Assembly (NCBI GenBank): GCA_002294005.1
Contig: DBEH01000008.1
Location: 4,012-45,291 of the forward strand
Reading direction: 5' to 3'
DNA: 41,280 bases
DNA from: Firmicutes bacterium UBA911
GTDB taxonomy: Bacteria; Bacillota; Desulfotomaculia; Desulfotomaculales; Desulforudaceae
In this document: piece after piece, positions 31,373 through 41,089 of the stretch
Position numbering within the stretch: position 1 is the first letter of the stretch
Layout: each line of letters starts with the position of its first letter
Notes under the pieces: model-generated
What the model saw: only the letters and a program-made list of their open reading frames with translations
Told to the model about the DNA's origin: nothing
Databases searched by the model: none
Made by a program: the position numbers and the translations under genes

Positions 31373-32596
31373 TTGCCTGATTTCGACTTCGAGTGGCTGG
31401 ACGGCGGGGGGATCACGGCCCCCGGGGGTTTCAAGGCCAGCGGGCTACACGCCGGGTTGAAACGCAACAGGAAGGACCTGGCGCTAATTTTTTCGGAGCG
31501 CCCGGGAACGGCGGCGGGGGTCTTTACGACCAACCGGGTCAAGGGCGCGCCGCTGGCGGTCTCCATGCCCCGGGTCCGTGCCGGCCGGCTGCAGGCCCTG
31601 ATCATCAACAGCGGCAACGCCAACACCTGCAACGGCCCCGCCGGGATCGAGGACGCTTTGGAGATGGGGCGCGTGACTGCGGCGGCGCTTGGCATTCCCG
31701 AGGAGACGGTACTGGTCGCCTCCACCGGGGTGATCGGGCAGCGCCTGCCCCTGGAGAAGATCGCGGAGGCGGTCCCGCGGGCGGCGGCGCTTTTGAGCGC
31801 CGCGGGGGGGCTCGATGCGGCCGAGGCGATCATGACCACCGACACGGTGCCCAAGCTGGCCGCCCTGCGTTTCAAAGCCGGGCCGGACGGGCCGGCGGTG
31901 ACCATCGGCGGCATTGCCAAGGGGTCCGGCATGATCCACCCGAACATGGCCACAATGATGGCCTTTATCGCCACGGACGCCGCCGTTGAGGCGCGGCTCT
32001 TGCAGGAAGCCGTGCGCTACGCCGTCGACCGGTCGTTCAACATGATCAGCGTGGACGGGGACACGAGCACCAACGACATGGTGGTGGCCGTCGCCAACGG
32101 CTGGTCCGGAGGCGAACCGCCGGCCGCCGGCAGCGCCGCCTACGACCGTTTCGTGGAGGCGCTGACCGCGGTCTGCGCCCGCCTGGCCCGGGCGATCGCC
32201 CGCGACGGAGAGGGGGCGACCCGGTTGCTGGAAGTACGGGTCAAGGGTGCGCCGAGTGAAGAGGACGCCCGCCTGGCGGCCCGTGCGGTGGTCAGTTCCA
32301 GCCTGGTGAAGACGGCTGTTTTTGGCAACGACGCCAACTGGGGCCGGATCATCTGCGCCGCCGGCTATTCGGGCGCCGTGTTCAATCCCGACCGTTTCGA
32401 CGTGTACCTGGGCGACCTCCAGGTGGCCGGCGAAGGGCGGGGGCTCAATTTCGACGAGGAGCGGGCCAGTATGATTCTGGCCCGGGACCCGGTGGTGGTC
32501 ACGGTCGACTTCCACGACGGGGACGGCGAGGCCCGGGCGTGGGGTTGCGACTTCTCATACGACTACGTGCGGATCAATGCTAACTACCGAACCTGA
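31373..32596 (+). CDS. argJ: Bifunctional glutamate N-acetyltransferase/amino-acid acetyltransferase
   Basis: Recycles the acetyl group from N-acetylornithine to glutamate; bifunctional forms also use acetyl-CoA to make the first N-acetylglutamate. The proenzyme cleaves itself before the Thr in HPNMATMMAF (~residue 193), which becomes the catalytic nucleophile. Other conserved parts are INSGNANTCNG, ASTGVIGQRLP and GNDANWGRII, and the C-terminus ends DYVRINANYRT. The 407 residues match the family. TTG start behind AGGAGGG. No argA or argE gene is nearby, so the acetyl cycle probably runs through this enzyme; whether it uses acetyl-CoA cannot be read from sequence. Confidence 0.96.
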   Translation: MPDFDFEWLDGGGITAPGGFKASGLHAGLKRNRKDLALIFSERPGTAAGVFTTNRVKGAPLAVSMPRVRAGRLQALIINSGNANTCNGPAGIEDALEMGRVTAAALGIPEETVLVASTGVIGQRLPLEKIAEAVPRAAALLSAAGGLDAAEAIMTTDTVPKLAALRFKAGPDGPAVTIGGIAKGSGMIHPNMATMMAFIATDAAVEARLLQEAVRYAVDRSFNMISVDGDTSTNDMVVAVANGWSGGEPPAAGSAAYDRFVEALTAVCARLARAIARDGEGATRLLEVRVKGAPSEEDARLAARAVVSSSLVKTAVFGNDANWGRIICAAGYSGAVFNPDRFDVYLGDLQVAGEGRGLNFDEERASMILARDPVVVTVDFHDGDGEARAWGCDFSYDYVRINANYRT

Positions 32597-32622
32597 TCAA
32601 GCGAAAGCGGGAGGTTGGAAGA

Positions 32623-33540
32623 GTGGACGGGGGCAGCGGGAACATGGGATTTGAGCTTACGGCGCTTGATAAAGCCGGAATCCTGGTGGAGGCTCTGCCG
32701 TACATCAAGAAGTTCTACGGCAAAATCGTGGTCGTCAAATACGGCGGGCACGCCATGGCGGACCGCCGGCTGAAACAGGCGGTGATCCAGGACGTCGTGC
32801 TGATGAAGTACGTGGGCATGCACCCGGTGCTGGTGCACGGGGGCGGCCCGGACATCAACGACATGCTGCGCAAGCTCGGCAAGGAGTCCGACTTCGTCAA
32901 CGGCCTGCGGGTGACCGACCGCGAGACCATGGAAATCGTGGAGATGGTCTTGGTTGGCAAGGTCAACAAGGAAATCGTCGGCCTGATCAACAAGACCGGC
33001 GGGCGCGCCATCGGCTTGTGCGGCAAGGACGCCGACCTGTTCGAGGCGGCCAAGAAAATGCCCGAAGTCAAGAAGTCCGACGGCCGCTGGGAATCCGTGG
33101 ACATCGGCTTCGTGGGCGAAGTGGCCCGGGTGAACCCCGAGATCATCAAGAACGTGATCAAGGAGGGTTATATCCCGGTGATCGCGCCGACGGCGGTTGG
33201 CCCGGACGGAGAGAGCTACAACATCAACGCCGACTACGTGGCCGGCAAACTCGCGGCCGCGCTGCAGGCCGAAAAGATGGTGCTATTGACCGACGTGGAG
33301 GGGATCATGCGGCGGCCGGGCGACCCGGAATCCCGCATGTCGGTCATCCGGATGGAGGAGGTCGGCCCCCTCAGGGAAGCAGGCGTCATCAGCGGCGGGA
33401 TGCTCCCCAAGGTCGAGGCCTGCCTGGAGGCGCTCCAGGCCGGGGTGAACCGCACCCACATCTTAAACGGCCGCCAGCCGCACGCCGTCTTGCTGGAGGT
33501 CTTCACCGACGAGGGCATCGGCACCATGGTCCTCCCCTAA
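32623..33540 (+). CDS. argB: Acetylglutamate kinase
   Basis: Phosphorylates N-acetylglutamate, usually the feedback-controlled step of the pathway. Conserved parts are VVVKYGGHAM, VLVHGGGPDIN, NADYVAGKLAAAL, LTDVEGIM and GGMLPKVEACLEAL. The N-terminal extension with GILVEALPYIKKFYGK matches the mobile helix found in arginine-inhibited hexameric enzymes, so feedback inhibition by arginine is likely. 305 residues; GTG start behind GGGAGG. The gene is 26 bases after argJ and is followed at once by the palindrome pair before argD. Confidence 0.95.
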   Translation: MDGGSGNMGFELTALDKAGILVEALPYIKKFYGKIVVVKYGGHAMADRRLKQAVIQDVVLMKYVGMHPVLVHGGGPDINDMLRKLGKESDFVNGLRVTDRETMEIVEMVLVGKVNKEIVGLINKTGGRAIGLCGKDADLFEAAKKMPEVKKSDGRWESVDIGFVGEVARVNPEIIKNVIKEGYIPVIAPTAVGPDGESYNINADYVAGKLAAALQAEKMVLLTDVEGIMRRPGDPESRMSVIRMEEVGPLREAGVISGGMLPKVEACLEALQAGVNRTHILNGRQPHAVLLEVFTDEGIGTMVLP

Positions 33541-33553
33541 AAAGGGGTCATCC

Positions 33554-33648
33554 CTGAAAAAGGTGTCAGACACCTTTTTCAGGCCCTGGCCTGGGCGTTC
33601 CAGAGTTCTATTGAAAAGAGTATTGAAAAAGGTGTCTGACACCTTTTT
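33554..33648. repeat. Inverted pair of identical palindromes between argB and argD (REPIN-like)
   Basis: CTGAAAAAGGTGTC-A-GACACCTTTTTCAG (14-bp arms, 33554-33582) and AAAAAGGTGTC-T-GACACCTTTTT (33626-33648) differ in the central base, so the second is the inverse of the first. The first core is identical to the palindrome at 2219-2241. A partial AAAAAGGGGTCA occurs just upstream, after the argB stop. The pair lies inside the arg operon, and the second copy ends 19 bases before argD. Confidence 0.8.
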
Positions 33649-33667
33649 GGGGGAGGGAGGGGGTCTT

Positions 33668-34876
33668 GTGGATTTGAACCAAGATGAGATCATCGCGCGA
33701 GCGGGGCGCTGCCTGATGCAGACTTACGGCCGCCTGCCTCTGGCCCTGGTGCGCGGCGAGGGCGCCTACGTCTGGGACGCCGCGGGCCGCCGGTACCTGG
33801 ACTTCGTGTCTGGCCTGGCCGTGAACGGCCTGGGCCACTGTCACTCGCGGGTGGTGGCGGCGGTCCGGGAGCAGGCCGGGGTGCTGATGCACTGCTCGAA
33901 CCTTTACCACATCGAGCCGCAGGTGCGCTTGGCCGCGCTCCTGGTGGAAAACTCAGCATTGGACCGTGCCTTCTTTTGCAACAGCGGGGCGGAGGCGGTG
34001 GAGGCGGCCATCAAGCTGGCCCGCAAGTGCGCTAAAAAGCGCCACGGCCCGGAACGCTACGAGATCATCACTGCGTGGGCGTCCTTCCATGGCCGGACGC
34101 TCGCGGCGCTCACCGCCACCGGGCAGCCCAAGTACCAGCAGGGGTTCGAGCCGCTGCCCCCGGGTTTTAGGTACGTTCCCTTCAACGACATGGACGCCCT
34201 GCGCGCCGCCGTAGGAAAGCACACCTGCGCGGTGATGCTGGAGCCGGTGCAGGGCGAGGGCGGCGTGAACGTCGCCGCCCCGGACTACCTGCGCGGGGTG
34301 CGCGCGCTCTGCGACGAACGCGGGCTCCTGCTGATCCTGGACGAGGTGCAGACCGGCATTGGCCGCACCGGGCGGCTCTTCGCCCACGAGCACTACGGGA
34401 TTACGCCGGACATCATGTCCCTGGCGAAAGCGCTGGGCGGCGGGTTTCCCATCGGCGCCGCCCTGGCCCGGGAGGACGTGGCCGCCGCGTTCACGCCGGG
34501 CGACCACGCATCGACCTTCGGGGGCAACCCCCTGGCCTGCGCGGCCGCGGCGGCGGTGGTGGAGACCGTCCTGGAGGACGGCTTCCTCGACCGGGTGACG
34601 CGCACGGCCGGGCATTTGCGCGGTCGGCTGGAGGAACTGCAATCGCGTTTCCCCTTCATCCGCGAGGTGCGGGGCCTGGGGATGCTGATCGGCGCCGAAC
34701 TGGACCGCGACGCCGCCAAGGTCATCCAGGCACGCTGCCAGGAGTCGGGGCTTTTGGTCAACGCCGTCGGCGACCGGATTCTGCGTTTCCTGCCGCCGCT
34801 CACGGTGACCCCGGCCGAGGTGGACGCCGCGGCGGACATCCTGGCCGCCGCACTGGCCCAAGAAAGCGAGGGATAA
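33668..34876 (+). CDS. argD: Acetylornithine aminotransferase
   Basis: Pyridoxal-phosphate enzyme that makes N-acetylornithine. Conserved parts are CNSGAEAVEAAIKLAR, SFHGRTLAALTATGQ, the cofactor Asp in LILDEVQTGIGRTG and the Schiff-base Lys in LAKALGGGFPIGA (~residue 253), then ASTFGGNPLACAAA. The GTG at 33668 sits behind a very purine-rich GGGGGAGGGAGGGGG and gives 402 residues, as expected; the frame is open further upstream, but those codons come from the palindromes. Its stop is 2 bases before the argF start, so the genes are coupled. Confidence 0.95.
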   Translation: MDLNQDEIIARAGRCLMQTYGRLPLALVRGEGAYVWDAAGRRYLDFVSGLAVNGLGHCHSRVVAAVREQAGVLMHCSNLYHIEPQVRLAALLVENSALDRAFFCNSGAEAVEAAIKLARKCAKKRHGPERYEIITAWASFHGRTLAALTATGQPKYQQGFEPLPPGFRYVPFNDMDALRAAVGKHTCAVMLEPVQGEGGVNVAAPDYLRGVRALCDERGLLLILDEVQTGIGRTGRLFAHEHYGITPDIMSLAKALGGGFPIGAALAREDVAAAFTPGDHASTFGGNPLACAAAAAVVETVLEDGFLDRVTRTAGHLRGRLEELQSRFPFIREVRGLGMLIGAELDRDAAKVIQARCQESGLLVNAVGDRILRFLPPLTVTPAEVDAAADILAAALAQESEG

Positions 34877-34878
34877 GG

Positions 34879-35808
34879 TTGACGAGCCTCAAAGGGCGCG
34901 ACTTCCTTTCGATCCTGGACTTCTCCGTTCCGGAACTGGAGGCGGTATTTGCCTTGGCCCGCGACCTGAAGCAACAATTGCGGGCCGGCGAGGCGCACCA
35001 GCTTTGCGCCGGCAAGACCCTGGCGATGATCTTTCAGAAGCCCTCGACCCGCACCCGGGTCTCCTTCGAGACCGGCATGTTCCAGCTCGGCGGGCACGCC
35101 CTGTACTTAAACGCCGCCGACCTGCAGTTGGGCCGCGGCGAGACGGTGGCCGACACCGCCCGGGTGCTCTCCCGCTACGTGGACGGGATCATGATCCGCA
35201 CCTTCAAGCAGTCCGACGTCGAGGAGCTGGCTGCCCACGCCGGCGTGCCGGTCATCAACGGTCTCACCGACTGGGAACATCCGTGCCAGATTTTGGCCGA
35301 CCTGCTGACCATCCTGGAGCACAAGGGCCGCCTGGCCGGGCTGAAGCTGGCCTACGTCGGCGATGGGAACAACGTGGCCCACTCGCTCCTCCTGGGCGGG
35401 GCCCGCCTCGGGATGCGGGTGGCCGTGGCGTCGCCCCGCGGTTACGAACCGGCGCCGGACCTGGTCTACCGGGCCGCCGCCGAAGCGCTGGCGACCGGCG
35501 GGGCGGTCGAGCCGGCCACCGACCCGGTGGCCGCCGTCCGGGACGCCGACGTGGTGGTTACCGACACCTGGGCGTCCATGGGCCGGGAAAGCGAGCACGC
35601 CGCCCGGGTCAAAGCCTTCGCCGACTACCAGGTGAACGAGGCGCTGGTCGCGCACGCCCGGCCGGACCATATCGTCATGCACTGCCTGCCGGCCCACCGG
35701 GGCGAGGAAGTGGTGGACGCCGTCATGGACGGCCCGCACAGCGTGATCTGGGACGAGGCCGAAAACCGCCTGCACGTTCAGAAGGCGCTTCTGGCCCTAG
35801 TGCTCTAG
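34879..35808 (+). CDS. argF: Ornithine carbamoyltransferase
   Basis: Joins carbamoyl phosphate and ornithine to citrulline. The carbamoyl-phosphate loop is FQKPSTRTRVSFE (~residues 54-66), followed by HPCQILADLLT, the ornithine segment DTWASMGRE and the catalytic Cys in HCLPAHRGEEV (~residue 265). The 309 residues fit anabolic OTCases. The TTG start follows GAGGGATAAGG, and argD ends 2 bases before it. No carbamoyl-phosphate synthase genes are in the window. Confidence 0.96.
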   Translation: MTSLKGRDFLSILDFSVPELEAVFALARDLKQQLRAGEAHQLCAGKTLAMIFQKPSTRTRVSFETGMFQLGGHALYLNAADLQLGRGETVADTARVLSRYVDGIMIRTFKQSDVEELAAHAGVPVINGLTDWEHPCQILADLLTILEHKGRLAGLKLAYVGDGNNVAHSLLLGGARLGMRVAVASPRGYEPAPDLVYRAAAEALATGGAVEPATDPVAAVRDADVVVTDTWASMGRESEHAARVKAFADYQVNEALVAHARPDHIVMHCLPAHRGEEVVDAVMDGPHSVIWDEAENRLHVQKALLALVL

Positions 35809-35903
35809 AAAAACCAATAAGCAAGAGTTAGGGGCGAGACCATAACTTAAAAGAAGCGGTCACAATGTCACAATTGCCAGAGGTAAAGGGGGACGCAGCC
35901 CAA

Positions 35904-37103
<1,200 letters not shown>

Positions 37104-37135
37104 AGAGCCCGCGGGCCGATCACGATTACTTTGCG

Positions 37136-37159
37136 CCGCCGCTTCAATGGCGGTGTTTT
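37136..37159 (+). terminator. Terminator-like hairpin after argG
   Basis: CCGCC (37136-37140) pairs with GGCGG (37149-37153) around an 8-base loop; G-U pairs can extend the stem, and TGTTTT follows. It is directly followed by a 10-bp inverted repeat, TTTTCCCTGC (37156-37165) and GCAGGGAAAA (37181-37190). If active, it would separate argH from the operon promoter. Confidence 0.45.
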
Positions 37160-37263
37160 CCCTGCTGCACCAAGGGAACGGCAGGGAAAAGGATAGCACT
37201 AGGAGAAATGATTCCAGGGAAGACTCGAGTCGAGCGTGCTCCATATTATAGAGGACATCGAAA

Positions 37264-38634
37264 ATGAAGAGAATTCAACTGGGTATGAACGGTCTTTGGG
37301 GCGCAGACCCAAAGACGCAATGTCAAGACAACAGGATTCGACCGGAAGACAGAGCTGTTCATGATTGGTACCGCTTCGTGCTGTCTTTCCCGCCGCATCT
37401 GGTACAGACCTACGTCAAGCGCTTCGGCTTGACGTCGACCAGTTGCGTTTTGGACCCTTTTTGTGGCACAGGCACCACGCTTGTGGAATGCAAAAAACTT
37501 GGGATTCTCAGCATCGGTGTGGAAGCCAACCCAATGACTTGTTTTTCCAGCAGAGTCAAGATCGATTGGAGCCTAGATCCTCGTGAGCTTCTGGATGAGG
37601 CACAGCAGGTTGCCGGAAGGGCGCTTCAGGAGCTTGAAAAAGAGGGAATCAGCGATCTGGGCGGCAATGATATGTCATATCCTGGTGGCCATAAGCTGCT
37701 GAGAGTGACGCCGGAGGAAGAGCGCCTCCTTCTTAAGGATTCCATCAGCCCTCTGCCGCTGCACAAAACACTAGTTCTTCTTGAGGCCATTAGGACCATC
37801 CGAAATGACCGCATCAGGGATTATCAGATTCTGGCTCTGGCCAAGGCTTTGGTTTACGGGATCAGTAATTTGGAATTCGGACCCGAGGTTGGAGTGGGCC
37901 GAAAAAAGCATGACGTCCCGGTCGTCGCTACCTGGTTGGGATACGTTCAGGCCATGGCCCGCGACCTGCAACGTGTTCAGGCCAAAGAGCACCTAACCCC
38001 GGCTGTAGTAGTACACCAGGCTGACGCCCGGGAGTTGAACAGCGTTCTCGAACCAAACTCGATTGACGCCGTAATCACCTCCCCGCCGTATCCGAATGAG
38101 AAGGACTACACCCGGACAACACGATTGGAGTCTGTGTTGCTGGGTTTCATAAACTCAAAAGAGGACTTGCGGTTGTTGAAGAAAGGCATGCTGCGTTCCA
38201 ATACCAGGGGCGTATACAAGGCTGACCGTGATGATGAGTTTGTCCTTGGCAATACTGAGATTGAGCGCATTGCCGACGAAATTGAACAACGCCGCATCCG
38301 GCTGGGCAAGACCTCCGGATTCGAACGCCAGTATGCCAGGGTGACCAAGCTCTATTTCGGGGGCATGGTTCGTCACCTATCCGGCCTGCGGGATGCCTTG
38401 CGCCCCGGAGCCCAGCTTGCCTACGTCGTCGGCGACCAAGCATCATACCTGAGAGTCATGATCAGGACTGGAAAGCTGCTGGCCGAGATAGCTCAGTCCT
38501 TGGGATACCAGGTTGTCGGAATCGATTTGTTTCGTACCCGGTTGGCCACCGCCACCAAAGCGCAGTTGAGAGAAGAAGTCCTTCTCCTACGCTGGCCGGG
38601 GAGAGGAACTGTCAGGGGAGAGGGGTCGTCATGA
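37264..38634 (+). CDS. DNA methyltransferase (modification enzyme of a type II-like system)
   Basis: SAM-dependent DNA methyltransferase, 456 residues. Motif I (SAM binding) is LDPFCGTGTTLVEC near residue 63. The catalytic motif IV is ITSPPYPNEKDYTR near residue 271; SPPY is usual for N4-cytosine enzymes, though N6-adenine cannot be excluded. Between them lies a ~200-residue segment that may hold the target recognition region. The ATG follows AGAGGAC. A TATTAT at 37244-37249 could be a -10. Sampled lines of this gene are 52-58% GC against about 70% in argF, suggesting horizontal transfer. Its last codons overlap the next gene (ATGA), which encodes the likely nuclease. Confidence 0.85.
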   Translation: MKRIQLGMNGLWGADPKTQCQDNRIRPEDRAVHDWYRFVLSFPPHLVQTYVKRFGLTSTSCVLDPFCGTGTTLVECKKLGILSIGVEANPMTCFSSRVKIDWSLDPRELLDEAQQVAGRALQELEKEGISDLGGNDMSYPGGHKLLRVTPEEERLLLKDSISPLPLHKTLVLLEAIRTIRNDRIRDYQILALAKALVYGISNLEFGPEVGVGRKKHDVPVVATWLGYVQAMARDLQRVQAKEHLTPAVVVHQADARELNSVLEPNSIDAVITSPPYPNEKDYTRTTRLESVLLGFINSKEDLRLLKKGMLRSNTRGVYKADRDDEFVLGNTEIERIADEIEQRRIRLGKTSGFERQYARVTKLYFGGMVRHLSGLRDALRPGAQLAYVVGDQASYLRVMIRTGKLLAEIAQSLGYQVVGIDLFRTRLATATKAQLREEVLLLRWPGRGTVRGEGSS

Positions 38635-39428
38635 GAGACCGAAACGTATACTCGGCCATCATTGAGCGCATTTTTCACTCCAAGTACAGTCGTGGCAAGC
38701 GCGAGGTGCCTTTTGAGAGAGAGGATTTGATAAATAGCGCCCGCGCACTAGGCATTGAAATCCCAAAGAACCTGGGAGACCTTATCTGCAGCTTCCGGTA
38801 CCGTGCCAATCTCCCGGAGAGCATTTCCGAAACTGCCGGGCAAGGCCGTACGTGGGTGATCAAGCCTGCCGGGAGAGGCAAGTACTGTTTCGTTTTGGTG
38901 CCGGACAGGCCTTTGGTGCCAAATCCGAATTTTTCCATCACCAAAGTTCCCGATTCCACTCCGGGTGTAGTCTCCAAATACGCCATGAGCGACGAACAGG
39001 CACTACTTGCGAAGCTCAGGTACAGCCGCCTGGTCGACATTTTTTCCGGGGTGACCTGTTACTCGCTACAGAACCATCTTCGTACAACGGTGCCTGGTAT
39101 TGGTCAGGTAGAGACCGACGAGCTCTACGTCGGTGTGGACAGGAAAGGCGTCCACTATGTTTTTCCCGTACAGGCCAAGGGTGGGATGGATCGGCTTAGC
39201 CCCATCCAGGTGGAACAAGACGTGGCGGTGTGCACACACAAGTTCTCTGCCCTTGTCTGCCGACCCATAGGAGCACAGTTCTTGGACGATGACATCATCG
39301 CCTTGTTCGAGTTTGAATTAGATGCCGACGGGGTAACTATTGCTTTTGAAAGGCACTACCGGTTGGTTTCGCCCGATGAGGTAACGGAGAAAGACCTCGA
39401 GAATTATCGCAGTCGTGTTTCCGATTGA
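38631..39428 (+). CDS. Probable restriction endonuclease (PD-(D/E)XK-like), partner of the methyltransferase
   Basis: A 265-residue protein of no family that I can name. A nuclease-like core is visible at ~residues 158-185: VETDELYVGVDRKGV, then VFPVQAKGG, which fits an acidic residue followed by a strand ending in (E/Q)xK of PD-(D/E)XK enzymes. The N-terminal half (EREDLINSARALGIEIPKN, then FRYRANLPE) may bind DNA. The ATG overlaps the methyltransferase stop (ATGA, 38631-38634), the tight coupling expected of a restriction-modification pair, and the low-GC composition is shared. The assignment rests mostly on context. argH starts 32 bases after it. Confidence 0.68.
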   Translation: MRDRNVYSAIIERIFHSKYSRGKREVPFEREDLINSARALGIEIPKNLGDLICSFRYRANLPESISETAGQGRTWVIKPAGRGKYCFVLVPDRPLVPNPNFSITKVPDSTPGVVSKYAMSDEQALLAKLRYSRLVDIFSGVTCYSLQNHLRTTVPGIGQVETDELYVGVDRKGVHYVFPVQAKGGMDRLSPIQVEQDVAVCTHKFSALVCRPIGAQFLDDDIIALFEFELDADGVTIAFERHYRLVSPDEVTEKDLENYRSRVSD

Positions 39429-39460
39429 TTGAGTTTCCCTAATAACGGAGGGCAAGATAT

Positions 39461-40855
39461 ATGTCCAAACTGTGGGGCGGGCGGTTCCGCAAGGGGAGCG
39501 ACCCGCTGGTGGAGGAGTTCCACTCGTCCCTGTCCTTTGACCGGCGCCTGTACGCCTACGACATCCGCGGCAGCGCCGCCCACGCGCGCATGCTCGGGCG
39601 GGCCGGGATCATCAGCGCCGAAGAGGCCCGCACCCTGGAGGCCGGCCTGCAGGCCGTCCTCGCGGACTTCAACGCCGGCCGGGTGGACTTCTCCGGCGCG
39701 GATGAGGACATCCACAGCCTGGTCGAACGGCTGCTGATCGCCCGGGTCGGGGAAGTGGGCAAAAAGCTGCACACCGCCCGCAGCCGCAACGACCAGGTGG
39801 CCTTGGACGTCCGGATGTACTTAAAGGACGAGATCGACGCCGTCCGGGAGCTACTGGCCGAACTCCAGCACACTCTCCTGGACCTGGCCGAACGCCACGT
39901 CGAGACGCTCCTGCCGGGCTACACCCATCTCCAGCGGGCGCAGCCGGTGACCCTGGCCCACCACCTGCTCGCCTACGTGGAGATGTTTCACCGCGATGCC
40001 GGGCGGCTGGCCGACTGCCGCCGCCGGACCGACGTGCTGCCCCTGGGCGCCGGGGCCCTGGCCGGGACCGTCTTCCCGATCGACCGGGAGTACACGGCCG
40101 CCGAACTGGAGTTCGCCGCCCTGGCCGAAAACAGCCTGGACGCCGTGTCGGATCGCGACTTCGCGGTCGAGTTCTGCGCTGCGGCCTCCCTGATCATGGT
40201 GCACCTGTCGCGGTTCTGCGAGGAACTGGTGCTCTGGACCTCGGCGGAATTCGGGTTCGCCGAGATGGACGACGCCTTCGCCACCGGGAGCAGCATGATG
40301 CCTCAGAAGAAGAACCCGGACATGGCCGAGCTGATCCGGGGCAAGTCGGGCCGGGTATTCGGGGACCTGCAGGCGCTGCTGGCCATGCTCAAAGGGCTGC
40401 CGCTCGCCTACAACAAGGACATGCAGGAGGACAAGGAGGCCCTGTTCGACGCCGTGGACACGGTGAAGAAGTGCCTGCTGGTATTCACCGCCATGGTCGC
40501 GTCCGTCGGCTTCCGGGAGCAGGCCATGGACCGGGCGGTCCGGGGCGGCTTCACCAACGCCACCGACCTGGCCGACTACCTGGCCGGGCGGGGGGTGCCG
40601 TTCCGCGAGGCCCACGCGGTCGCCGGCGAGATAGTCCTTTTTGCCCTCGATAACGGCAAGACCCTCGAGGAACTCACCCTGGACGAGTACCGCCGGTTCT
40701 CGGCGGCCGCCGGGGAGGACGTGTACGCCGCCATCCGGGTCGAGCACTGCCTCGCCGCCCGCAAGGCGCGCGGCGGACCGGCGCCTGAAACGGTCCGCGC
40801 CGCCATTGCCCGCGCCCGCGCGCGCCTGGAGGAGCCTAGCCGGCCCATTTCTTGA
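39461..40855 (+). CDS. argH: Argininosuccinate lyase
   Basis: Last step of arginine synthesis, splitting argininosuccinate to arginine and fumarate. The N-terminus is KLWGGRFRKGSDPLVEEF; ARSRNDQVALD and GYTHLQRAQPVTLAHHLL bind substrate, and the family signature GSSMMPQKKNPD carries the catalytic Ser (~residue 277). The 464 residues are normal and the GC content is high again. ATG behind GGAGGGC. It is separated from argG by the restriction-modification pair, so it either depends on read-through or on a promoter inside that insert. Confidence 0.96.
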   Translation: MSKLWGGRFRKGSDPLVEEFHSSLSFDRRLYAYDIRGSAAHARMLGRAGIISAEEARTLEAGLQAVLADFNAGRVDFSGADEDIHSLVERLLIARVGEVGKKLHTARSRNDQVALDVRMYLKDEIDAVRELLAELQHTLLDLAERHVETLLPGYTHLQRAQPVTLAHHLLAYVEMFHRDAGRLADCRRRTDVLPLGAGALAGTVFPIDREYTAAELEFAALAENSLDAVSDRDFAVEFCAAASLIMVHLSRFCEELVLWTSAEFGFAEMDDAFATGSSMMPQKKNPDMAELIRGKSGRVFGDLQALLAMLKGLPLAYNKDMQEDKEALFDAVDTVKKCLLVFTAMVASVGFREQAMDRAVRGGFTNATDLADYLAGRGVPFREAHAVAGEIVLFALDNGKTLEELTLDEYRRFSAAAGEDVYAAIRVEHCLAARKARGGPAPETVRAAIARARARLEEPSRPIS

Positions 40856-40913
40856 AATCCATCCCTAAACCGCCTTCAGGCATGTTCAGGCGCCGGCCTG
40901 GGTTTGCATAGCA

Positions 40914-41012
40914 GGAAAGGAATAGCGCTTGGATGATGCTATCTCCCGGAAACACGCCGAGGAAACCGGTGACGAAGTTGCGTTGCCGGAAAGGAATAGC
41001 GCTTGGATGATG
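40914..41012. repeat. Two 25-base direct repeats downstream of argH
   Basis: A 25-base sequence (GGAAAGGAATAGCGCTTGG plus GATG and the last two bases) occurs exactly at 40914-40938 and 40988-41012, 74 bases apart. A diverged relative (GCAGGGAAAAGGATAGCACT) is at 37181-37200, after argG. No coding sense is seen in 40856-41089. Confidence 0.7.
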
Positions 41013-41044
41013 TCGTGACGAGGCCGTCTCTGTTTCTCCGAATC

Positions 41045-41088
41045 AAAACACCTTCGGTCAGGGCATGATAGTTGCCGGAGGTGTTTTT
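41045..41088 (+). promoter_or_regulatory. Hairpin covering the ribosome binding site of the coat-like gene
   Basis: AAAACACCTTCGG (41045-41057) pairs with CCGGAGGTGTTTT (41075-41087) at 12 of 13 positions across a 17-base loop and ends in T. The right arm contains GGAGGT (41077-41082), the likely ribosome binding site for the ATG at 41090. It could be a translational control hairpin, a terminator, or both. Confidence 0.55.
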
Positions 41089-41089
41089 A

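Noticed and set aside
33563..33667. Longer N-terminus for ArgD beginning inside the palindrome
   Set aside because: The added residues (KKVSDTF repeated) are encoded by the palindromic repeats, while a GTG with a strong binding site at 33668 gives the normal length.
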